From Pseudomonas fluorescens (GTDB lineage Bacteria; Pseudomonadota; Gammaproteobacteria; Pseudomonadales; Pseudomonadaceae): a DNA stretch of 64,000 bases. The position numbers and the translations under genes were made by a program. How positions within the stretch are numbered: the first letter of the stretch is position 1; each line of letters begins with the position of its first letter. The notes beneath the pieces are model-generated. The model had not been told where the DNA came from. It ran no database searches and was given only the letters and a program-made list of their open reading frames with translations. Location: positions 174,215 through 238,214 of the forward strand of contig NZ_CABVHQ010000001.1 in the NCBI RefSeq assembly GCF_902497895.1, in the 5' to 3' direction. Below, piece by piece: positions 38,641 to 45,110 of this stretch.

Positions 38641-39314
38641 CGGCAGCGCTCGTTGAACAGATAACCCAGGCCACGCACGGTATCGATCGGTTTGAATCCG
38701 GCCGGCCCCTCCAGTTTACGTCGCAGGCGCCCGACCAGCACCTCGATCACATTCGGATCACGCTCGTCATCGTCCGGGTACAGCTGCTCCATCAAGCGGT
38801 CCTTGGCCACTACTTGCTGGTGATGGCGCATCAGGTATTCGAGAATCCGGTATTCATAGGCGGTCAAGGCCAGCGACTGGTCGTCGAGGGTTGCCTGCTT
38901 GCGATTCAGATCGAGCAGCAAAGGCCCGGCAATGATGGTCGACTGGGTAAATCCGCTGGAGCGGCGCAGCAAGGCATTCAAACGCGCATCCAGTTCTTCG
39001 AACTGGAACGGCTTGACCACATAATCGTCGGCGCCGGCGGCCAGGCCTTCGACCTTGTCCTGCCAGTTGCCGCGGGCGGTGAGGATCAGGATCGGGAAAG
39101 TCTTGCCTCTGCAACGCAGCTGACGAATCAGATCGAGGCCCCCCATGCCCGGCAGGCCGAGGTCGATCACGGCCAAGTCATGATTGAACTGCTCGCTCTG
39201 GTACAACGCTTCTTCGGCATTGGCCACGGCCTCGACCACATGACCACTGTCCGTGAGTCGGGTTTGCAGGTGATGGCGCAGCAGCGCCTCATCTTCGACT
39301 ACCAGCAGTTTCAT
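38637..39314 (-). CDS. phoP: PhoP, OmpR-family response regulator
   Basis: The ATG at 39314 gives 225 aa. Receiver with KLLVVEDEALLRHHL, phospho-Asp in LAVIDLGLPGMGG and Lys in DYVVKPFQFEEL; winged helix with DPNVIEVLVGRLRRKLEG and TVRGLGYLFNERCR. Second gene of oprH-phoP-phoQ. Expected to bind the four GTTCAG repeats upstream of oprH and so to autoregulate. Confidence 0.96.
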   Translation of the reverse strand: MKLLVVEDEALLRHHLQTRLTDSGHVVEAVANAEEALYQSEQFNHDLAVIDLGLPGMGGLDLIRQLRCRGKTFPILILTARGNWQDKVEGLAAGADDYVVKPFQFEELDARLNALLRRSSGFTQSTIIAGPLLLDLNRKQATLDDQSLALTAYEYRILEYLMRHHQQVVAKDRLMEQLYPDDDERDPNVIEVLVGRLRRKLEGPAGFKPIDTVRGLGYLFNERCR

Positions 39315-39432
39315 AACGCTCTCCCAGGCAAAACCCACATTTCCATGGGCGCTTCATCGCGCCCTGATCACTTATAAGGTAACGCCGGGTCCCCGTCGGC
39401 CGATCCGGCGTCGATCCAGTCCGGACCAGTCT

Positions 39433-40035
39433 TCAGAAAGCGTAATTGGCGGACAGGTAGGTTTGTGCGCTGCTGTTCAAGCCCAGCGAACCCTGTTTGC
39501 TGCCACCACGCTCGCTTATTTCAGTGCTGGCATTGCTGCGCAGATAACGGTAACCCAGTTCTATCGAGGTGTTTTGCGAAACTTGTTGCAAGACACCAGC
39601 CTGCACGCCAAACGCATAACCGATGTTGCTGTCACGGCTGTAGCCCGGGGATTCCTGAGTCAGTTTGGTCAGCCCGGCCGAACCACCGCCGAACAGTTTG
39701 GTGCTGCTGGTCACTGGCAGGAACATATCGTAACTGCCCAGGAGATTTTCCTGCCGCAGTTTCAGGCCGTTGTGAGCGCCGGAAACATTGTCATAGGTGC
39801 CGTAAATACGGCCCTCGTCATTCTGCCGGCCAACGCGCAGACCCCAGGTGGTGTCTTTGCCGATCACTCCGTCGGCATTGGGACGGTCCAGGTTGCTGTT
39901 GACCGGGCTGGATTTTTTCACCTTGTCGCTGGTCTGGCCCAGGGTCAGGCTGGCGAAGTTGCTGTCAGAAGCCTGGACCACGGCACTGGCGCCAATAACA
40001 GTGATAGCCAGAATGAATTTCGTGAAAGTCGTCAT
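39433..40035 (-). CDS. oprH: OprH, PhoP/Q and low-Mg2+ inducible outer membrane protein H1
   Basis: The ATG at 40035 gives 200 aa with signal peptide MTTFTKFILAITVIGASAVV ending QA. The mature part is a small beta barrel with alternating polar and hydrophobic residues and a C-terminal aromatic (TYLSANYAF). OprH stabilises the lipopolysaccharide layer when divalent cations are scarce. First gene of the PhoPQ operon. Confidence 0.93.
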   Translation of the reverse strand: MTTFTKFILAITVIGASAVVQASDSNFASLTLGQTSDKVKKSSPVNSNLDRPNADGVIGKDTTWGLRVGRQNDEGRIYGTYDNVSGAHNGLKLRQENLLGSYDMFLPVTSSTKLFGGGSAGLTKLTQESPGYSRDSNIGYAFGVQAGVLQQVSQNTSIELGYRYLRSNASTEISERGGSKQGSLGLNSSAQTYLSANYAF

Positions 40036-40095
40036 GGTTGATTTCCTTATGCGCTTTGCGCTGTTTGGGTACGAAGCCAGACTAACCAGCGCCTC

Positions 40096-40134
40096 CTGAA
40101 CTCCTGCTGAACACTCTCTGAACCCGAGCTGAAC
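40096..40134 (-). promoter_or_regulatory. Four-fold PhoP box upstream of oprH
   Basis: On the minus strand GTTCAG occurs four times at an exact 11-bp period (plus-strand CTGAAC at 40096, 40107, 40118 and 40129). Two GTTCAG direct repeats with a 5-bp spacer are the known PhoP box; four in register is an extended site. A plausible -10 (TTAGTCT on the minus strand) lies downstream. The site is 61 bp before the oprH ATG and 45 bp from the divergent hydrolase ATG. Confidence 0.9.
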
Positions 40135-40179
40135 CAAATCGACTAGGCTTTCAGAAGACCTTTCAAAGGAGGGCTGACC

Positions 40180-40971
40180 ATGCGCGTGTTACTGGCTTTG
40201 CTATTACTGGCACTGAGCGGACTGGGCCAAGCGGCGATCAAGACCCAGGAAATCCCCTATCAGAGTCCCGATGGCAGCAAGCTGATCGGTTACTACGCCT
40301 ATGACGACAGCCTCAAGGGTCCGCGCCCCGGCATAGTCGTGGTCCATGAGTGGTGGGGATTGAACGACTACGTCAAACGCCGGGCGCGTGACCTGGCCGC
40401 CCTGGGATACAGCGCGCTGGCCATCGATATGTTCGGCGATGGCAAGAACACCGAACACCCGAAAGACGCCATGGCCTTTCTGCAGGCGGCGACCAAAGAC
40501 AGCGCGGCAACCAGTGCGCGCTTCAAGGCCGGGCTTGAGCTATTGAAAAAACAACCACAGACCGACCCGAACAAACTCGCCGCCATCGGCTACTGTTTTG
40601 GCGGCAAAGTCGTGCTGGATGCCGCGCGTCAGGGCGTGCCGCTGGCCGGCGTCGTGAGTTTCCACGGCCCGCTGGCAACCACCACCCCGGCCACCCCTGG
40701 TAGCGTCAAGGCCAAGATACTGGTGGAGCACGGCGTACTGGACAGCCTGGTCACGGCGGATAACGTCAGCGCCTTCAAGGCCGAAATGGACAAGGCCGGA
40801 GCCGACTATAAATTCGTCAGCCTCGACGGCGCCAAACATGGCTTCAGCAACCCGGATTCCGATCGCCTGAGCCACGGCGAACATGGCGGGCCTGACATCG
40901 CCTACAACAAGGCGGCCGACGAGCGCTCGTGGGCGGATATGCAGGCGTTCCTCAAGAAGATCCTTGGGTGA
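40180..40971 (+). CDS. Dienelactone hydrolase family protein, secreted
   Basis: 263 aa with signal peptide MRVLLALLLLALSGLGQA. The alpha/beta hydrolase triad is Cys in GYCFGGKVV, Asp in EHGVLDSLV and His in GAKHGFSNP. VVHEWWGLNDYVKRRARDLA is the family's substrate-cap region. It hydrolyses esters or lactones; the periplasmic form's substrate is unknown. Divergent from oprH with only 144 bp between, sharing the PhoP-box region. Preceded by AAAGGAGGG, a strong ribosome binding site. Confidence 0.9.
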   Translation: MRVLLALLLLALSGLGQAAIKTQEIPYQSPDGSKLIGYYAYDDSLKGPRPGIVVVHEWWGLNDYVKRRARDLAALGYSALAIDMFGDGKNTEHPKDAMAFLQAATKDSAATSARFKAGLELLKKQPQTDPNKLAAIGYCFGGKVVLDAARQGVPLAGVVSFHGPLATTTPATPGSVKAKILVEHGVLDSLVTADNVSAFKAEMDKAGADYKFVSLDGAKHGFSNPDSDRLSHGEHGGPDIAYNKAADERSWADMQAFLKKILG

Positions 40972-41012
40972 TCGGCCTGCCAGCAAGAAAATCCTGAGCC
41001 ACACATCAATCC

Positions 41013-41143
41013 TGTGGCGAGGGAGCTTGCTCCCGCTGGGTCGCGAAGCGGCCCCAAACCGGCCATCGGGATTCTTCAGATAGCTCGCGGTAGCCGGTTT
41101 ACGGCTGCTGCGCACCCGAGCGGGAGCAAGCTCCCTCGCCACA
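41013..41143. repeat. Composite palindromic element, type A variant, copy 4
   Basis: About 131 bp bounded by TGTGGCGAGGGAGCTTGCTC arms; interior GGGTCGCGAAGCGGCCCCAA and ACGGCTGCTGCGCACCCGAG blocks correspond to those of other type A copies, but the centre differs. Confidence 0.85.
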
Positions 41144-41176
41144 GGCTACTACCCAGCTTCGCCGCAACCCGGCAAA

Positions 41177-41911
41177 ATGCCCGACATGAATCCACACCCG
41201 ACCCTTCCCACCTGCTGCACTCCACTCGATGCCCACTGGCCGTTGCCTGACGCTCTGCCGGGCACGGTGCTGCTGGGGACTCATTTCGATCCATCACAGC
41301 TGACAGCCGATGATTTCCGCCGCAGCGCCATTGAGCCACCCGCGAGCATTCAGCGTTCGGTGGCCAAGCGTCAGGCGGAGTTTCTCGCCGGGCGCCTGTG
41401 TGCCCGGGCGGCCCTGCAGCAGCTTGAGGGACTCGATTGTTGCCCGGCCATTGGCGAGGACCGCGCACCGGTGTGGCCGGCGCACCTCTGCGGTTCGATC
41501 ACCCACAGCACCGGCCGGGCTGCGGCCATTGTGGCGCGCAAGGAACATTGGCGCGGGTTGGGGATGGATCTGGAAAACCTGCTCAACGTCGAGCGCGCCC
41601 GGCGGCTGGCGGGTGAAATCCTCATCCCGGCGGAACTGCAACGCATGGCCGCCGGCCCCGCCGAGCAGATCGCGCTGCTGGTGACGCTGACGTTCTCGGT
41701 GAAGGAAAGCCTGTTCAAGGCGCTGTACCCGATCGTCCGGCAACGCTTCTACTTCGAGCATGCCGAACTGCTTGAATGGAGCGAAAGCGGGCAGGCTCGC
41801 CTGCGCCTGCTGACCGATCTTTCCAGCGAATGGCGCCATGGCAGTGAGCTCGACGCGCAATTTAGCGTGAGGGATGGGCAGTTGTTGAGCCTGGTGAGCA
41901 TCAAGGCCTGA
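41177..41911 (+). CDS. pcpS: PcpS, 4'-phosphopantetheinyl transferase
   Basis: 244 aa (a second ATG at 41186 is possible). EntD/Sfp-type motifs: LCGSITHSTGRAAAIVA, GMDLENLL (Mg2+ binding Asp and Glu) and TFSVKESLFKALYP. It transfers the phosphopantetheine arm from CoA to acyl and peptidyl carrier proteins; in P. aeruginosa the single such enzyme serves both fatty-acid and siderophore synthesis. Confidence 0.92.
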   Translation: MPDMNPHPTLPTCCTPLDAHWPLPDALPGTVLLGTHFDPSQLTADDFRRSAIEPPASIQRSVAKRQAEFLAGRLCARAALQQLEGLDCCPAIGEDRAPVWPAHLCGSITHSTGRAAAIVARKEHWRGLGMDLENLLNVERARRLAGEILIPAELQRMAAGPAEQIALLVTLTFSVKESLFKALYPIVRQRFYFEHAELLEWSESGQARLRLLTDLSSEWRHGSELDAQFSVRDGQLLSLVSIKA

Positions 41912-41928
41912 GGTTTTTAGCGCCTCTA

Positions 41929-42026
41929 TGTAGGAGCGAGCTTGCTCGCGATGGACTCAAGGTCGGCGCGGTTATTCAGAAAACCGCGTTATCGTTAATG
42001 TCCATCGCGAGCAAGCTCGCTCCCAC
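41929..42026. repeat. REP inverted pair (GAGCGAGCTTGCTCGC type)
   Basis: Arms at 41929-41950 and 42006-42026, with the inverted match continuing into GCGATGGAC / GTCCATCGC. Lies between the convergent ends of pcpS and the RstB-like gene. Confidence 0.9.
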
Positions 42027-42042
42027 GGTCAGCCAAAACCTC

Positions 42043-43653
42043 TCAACTCTTCTCCTGATGCCGCGGCCAGCTCAGGCTGAAACAGGCGCCTCCGAGGTTC
42101 TTGCTCTTGCTGATCAACGCCCGGCCGTCATGCCAGTGGATGATCCGCCGCACAATCGACAACCCCAGGCCATGCCCACCGGACGCGCGAGTGCGGCTGT
42201 CGTCCAGGCGCAGGAACGGGGTGAAGATTCGCTCCCAGGCGCTTTCCGGCACTCCCGGACCGTCGTCCTCGACATCCACCCGACAGCGCAGCTGACCCAC
42301 CTGATAGCTGATGGACACCTGCGACTCGGCGTGGCGCATGGCGTTGCTCACCAGGTTCTGCAGCGCGCGATGCAAGTAGCGCGGCTCGGCCTCGACCCAG
42401 GCGTCGTCACAGTCGGCGGCCGACAGACAAAGACCCCGCTGAACCTTGACGTCGGCGCGCAACGGCGCCAGTTCGCTGATCACCTGATTGACCAGCGCAT
42501 CCAGATCGACCCGCTGGAAGTTCAGTGCCGGCGAGCCCTGTTCCAGGCGGGCATAAGTGAGCATTTCATCCACCAGCCGGTCGAGATCCTGGATATCGTT
42601 GTCCATGCCTACCCGGTATTTCTCCCGCGCCTGCTCGGTGGTGGCGGAACCAATCATCTCCAGACCGAAACGCAAACGCGCCACCGGCGTGCGCAACTCG
42701 TGGGACACCGCCCGCACCAGTTCGCGCTGAATCGCCAGCAAGCGTTGCAAGTGCTCGGCCATGCCATTGAATGCAGCGGCCAGACGTCCGATCGAATCAG
42801 CCCCCCGGGCCGGCACGCGGGTTTCCAGACTGCCCTGGGCAATCCGCGTGGCGGCCGACTCCAGCCCGCTCAAGCGTCGTTCCAGTTGCCGCACCAGCAG
42901 ATACACAATCAAGCCGATCAGGCTCAGGCCAAGCGCAGCAATCAACACCAGCCACTCGGGCGGATAAGGGTTCATCTGATACAGCGGACCGATTTCCAGG
43001 ACCCAGGGTGTGCCGACCATTCCGGCAAATACTCGAATCGAATCGCCGCCCTTGCCCAGCGCCATCACCGTGTCGCCTTCGGAGACCCGGCGACGCTGGT
43101 CTTCATCCATGTCCGCCTGATCCAGGGTCACCAGCTGCAGCTCGAAGCCAAAGCCCTTGTCCGCCTTCAGCGCTGCCAGGCGGTGCGGTTGCTCGGCTAC
43201 CGGGAAGCGCACCAGCTCATCGGCCAACAGGTAAATAGTGGCCCGCGCCAGTTGCTCGCTGATTTGCTGTACTTCACCAGTGAGCACAAGCTGCTCTTTA
43301 TTACTGACCAACCGATAGACCTTCGCCGCGTGCGGACCGGTCTGTTCGACCAGCGCCTGACCGCGCAGCACGCGATTGCGCTGCCCCAGATCGAGGCTGG
43401 TCTGGGAGAAGGTCTGCAGGGCCAGGGGAATCCCCAGCAACCGCTCCCACACCAGCAGCGCCCGGCGCCGTTCCATCTCGGTCATCGGTTGCAGGTTGTC
43501 GGCCATCAATGAAAACGTACCGTGCGCCAGACGCTCACGGTACTGCTCGCCGCGTACCTGATTGAGCAGGTGCAAGGCCAGTACACCAAGCACCGCCACC
43601 AGAATCAGCGCCGCGCACATACCGCCATAGATGCGCAGGAAAATCGAGTTCAC
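42043..43653 (-). CDS. Sensor histidine kinase, RstB-like
   Basis: 536 aa. Membrane segments at about residues 10-29 and 235-255 (EWLVLIAALGLSLIGLIVYL) frame a periplasmic sensor of roughly 200 residues. HAMP, H-box VSHELRTPVARLRFG, N-box LVSNAMRHAES and the ATP lid GGHGLGLSIV follow. The stop lies near a REP pair. Together with the upstream regulator and nrdA it matches the P. aeruginosa PA1158-PA1157-PA1156 order. Signal unknown. Confidence 0.88.
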   Translation of the reverse strand: MNSIFLRIYGGMCAALILVAVLGVLALHLLNQVRGEQYRERLAHGTFSLMADNLQPMTEMERRRALLVWERLLGIPLALQTFSQTSLDLGQRNRVLRGQALVEQTGPHAAKVYRLVSNKEQLVLTGEVQQISEQLARATIYLLADELVRFPVAEQPHRLAALKADKGFGFELQLVTLDQADMDEDQRRRVSEGDTVMALGKGGDSIRVFAGMVGTPWVLEIGPLYQMNPYPPEWLVLIAALGLSLIGLIVYLLVRQLERRLSGLESAATRIAQGSLETRVPARGADSIGRLAAAFNGMAEHLQRLLAIQRELVRAVSHELRTPVARLRFGLEMIGSATTEQAREKYRVGMDNDIQDLDRLVDEMLTYARLEQGSPALNFQRVDLDALVNQVISELAPLRADVKVQRGLCLSAADCDDAWVEAEPRYLHRALQNLVSNAMRHAESQVSISYQVGQLRCRVDVEDDGPGVPESAWERIFTPFLRLDDSRTRASGGHGLGLSIVRRIIHWHDGRALISKSKNLGGACFSLSWPRHQEKS

Positions 43654-44375
43654 CGCGGCAGGTCTGTGCAGGCTTCAGGGACGAACAGGTAGCCTTTGCT
43701 GCGAATGGTCTTGATCAACCGTGGATGAATCGGGTCATCGCCGATCTTCGGACGGATGCGCGAGATCCGCACATCAATGGAACGGTCCTGTCCGTCGTAA
43801 CCGATACCGCGCAGTGCGGTGAAAATCTCTTCACGGGAAAGAATCCGCCCGGCATTGGCCACCAGCAGCCACAGCAGATCGAACTCGGCACCGGTCAGCT
43901 CGATGCCATTGTCATGCAACCAGGCTTCGCGCAAAGCGTTGTCCACCACCAGCGGGCCGAACTGCAGACGCCGGAGTTTTTCCGGCGCCGCCGGTTCCGC
44001 CGGCTCGCTGCGCCGCAGCAGGGCCTGGATGCGTGCCAGCAGCAAGCGCGGGTGCACCGGTTTACAGACATAATCATCGGCGCCCATGTCCAGGCCCAGG
44101 ATCTGGTCCATGTCGTCGGTACGCGCAGTGAGCATCAGGATCGGCCCGTCATAACGATCGCGTACCTTGCGACAGATACTCAGGCCGTCTTCACCGGGGA
44201 GCATCAGGTCGAGGATGACCAGATCCGGCTGCTCGGCAATGATCCGCGCCGCCGCCAGGGCTCCGTTGCCCTCGATAGCCACCCGCAGTCCGTTACTCTC
44301 CAGGTACTCGCGGGTCAACTCAGCCAGACGCTGGTCATCCTCGACAATCAATACCTGCCAGGCTTCTTGCTCCAC
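43650..44375 (-). CDS. Response regulator, RstA-like (OmpR family)
   Basis: GTG at 44375 (AGAGG upstream) gives 241 aa. Receiver with WQVLIVEDDQRLAELTREYL, phospho-Asp in LVILDLMLPGEDG and Lys in DDYVCKPVHPRLLL; the winged helix ends IRSKGYLFVPEACTDL. Stop overlaps the kinase start by 4 bp. Divergent from nrdA with a 735-bp gap. Confidence 0.88.
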   Translation of the reverse strand: MEQEAWQVLIVEDDQRLAELTREYLESNGLRVAIEGNGALAAARIIAEQPDLVILDLMLPGEDGLSICRKVRDRYDGPILMLTARTDDMDQILGLDMGADDYVCKPVHPRLLLARIQALLRRSEPAEPAAPEKLRRLQFGPLVVDNALREAWLHDNGIELTGAEFDLLWLLVANAGRILSREEIFTALRGIGYDGQDRSIDVRISRIRPKIGDDPIHPRLIKTIRSKGYLFVPEACTDLPR

Positions 44376-44654
44376 CGGTGACCTCTGCTTGTCAAAACCA
44401 CATTCAGGAAGGATCCACCCGTCTTTTTGTAATGATTGGAGTGGGTAATACAGCCTATAGAACATCCGATTGTAGCAACGGCCACCCTGGAGTACACAAG
44501 CCGGCAAATGCGCTCGGTAACTGGTTTTTTTTGTGATAGGGTTCGCGCCCGCAAAAATCCGCCCAGGACAGTTTTCGGCGGCAAAAATCAATGACAAACG
44601 GTCTACTCCAGCGCACTCAAGGCCTACGCGATGTTTGCGGATTTCATGCACAAT

Positions 44655-44674
44655 TTACCCACACTTTATCCACA
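44655..44674 (+). promoter_or_regulatory. Tandem DnaA boxes upstream of nrdA
   Basis: TTATCCACA at 44666-44674 matches the strong DnaA box; TTACCCACA at 44655-44663 differs by one base and is exactly 11 bp upstream. DnaA-dependent control of nrdA is established in E. coli, where it ties nucleotide reductase expression to replication initiation. Confidence 0.82.
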
Positions 44675-44704
44675 GGTAGCACGTTGCAATCCGGGGCCAA
44701 AACG

Positions 44705-44750
44705 CATTATCTTGTAGCCCGGCGATAAAAAAACCCTACATGTAGGGTTT
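44705..44750. promoter_or_regulatory. Tandem NrdR boxes in the nrdA promoter
   Basis: A 20-bp perfect palindrome at 44731-44750 contains CTACATGTAG (44736-44745), matching the NrdR core CwAnATnTwG. A weaker copy CATTATCTTG (44705-44714) matches at all but one fixed position. The copies are 31 bp apart, the three-turn spacing known for paired NrdR boxes. Zinc-ribbon/ATP-cone NrdR represses nrd genes when dATP is plentiful. Confidence 0.78.
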
Positions 44751-45110
44751 TGCACAAAAAAACCAAACACAAATCAGACAAGGAACTCAAGCGCTTTCTT
44801 GCTTCTGTTTGGTTGAACCAAACACTTTTTCCGAAGACCAAACCGCGCCTGCGGATGGCTGCTGTTTTCCCGCCGCTGACGGCGAAAACGGTACGGGTGT
44901 TGCGGTACTGATTAGTGTCACCTTCAAGAATTCGGCTTTCAGCCCTGCGGCTGGAAACCAAAGACTTCGGCATGGAAGCGACGCCCGAAAGAGCTCCTTC
45001 CTCCTGTCCCGAAGTGGTTATGCCCGGCGCTTGCCGGTTGTAGTGCTTCAGGACGGAACGGTGGGCACCGTGATGGTGCCCAAACAAACATAGAGAACGT
45101 GGAGACACCC
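44751..45110 (+). other. Long nrdA leader region
   Basis: No gene is supported in this 360-bp stretch between the NrdR boxes and the nrdA ATG. A 7-bp stem hairpin GGGCACC-GTGAT-GGTGCCC sits at 45063-45081, 30 bp before the ATG. GGAG at 45101-45104 is the ribosome binding site. Open frames here on both strands have no recognisable products. Confidence 0.55.

Noticed and set aside
44727..44750. The palindrome as a minus-strand Rho-independent terminator
   Set aside because: There is no gene upstream on the minus strand for it to terminate, and the core and 31-bp spacing fit NrdR boxes better. Not fully excluded.
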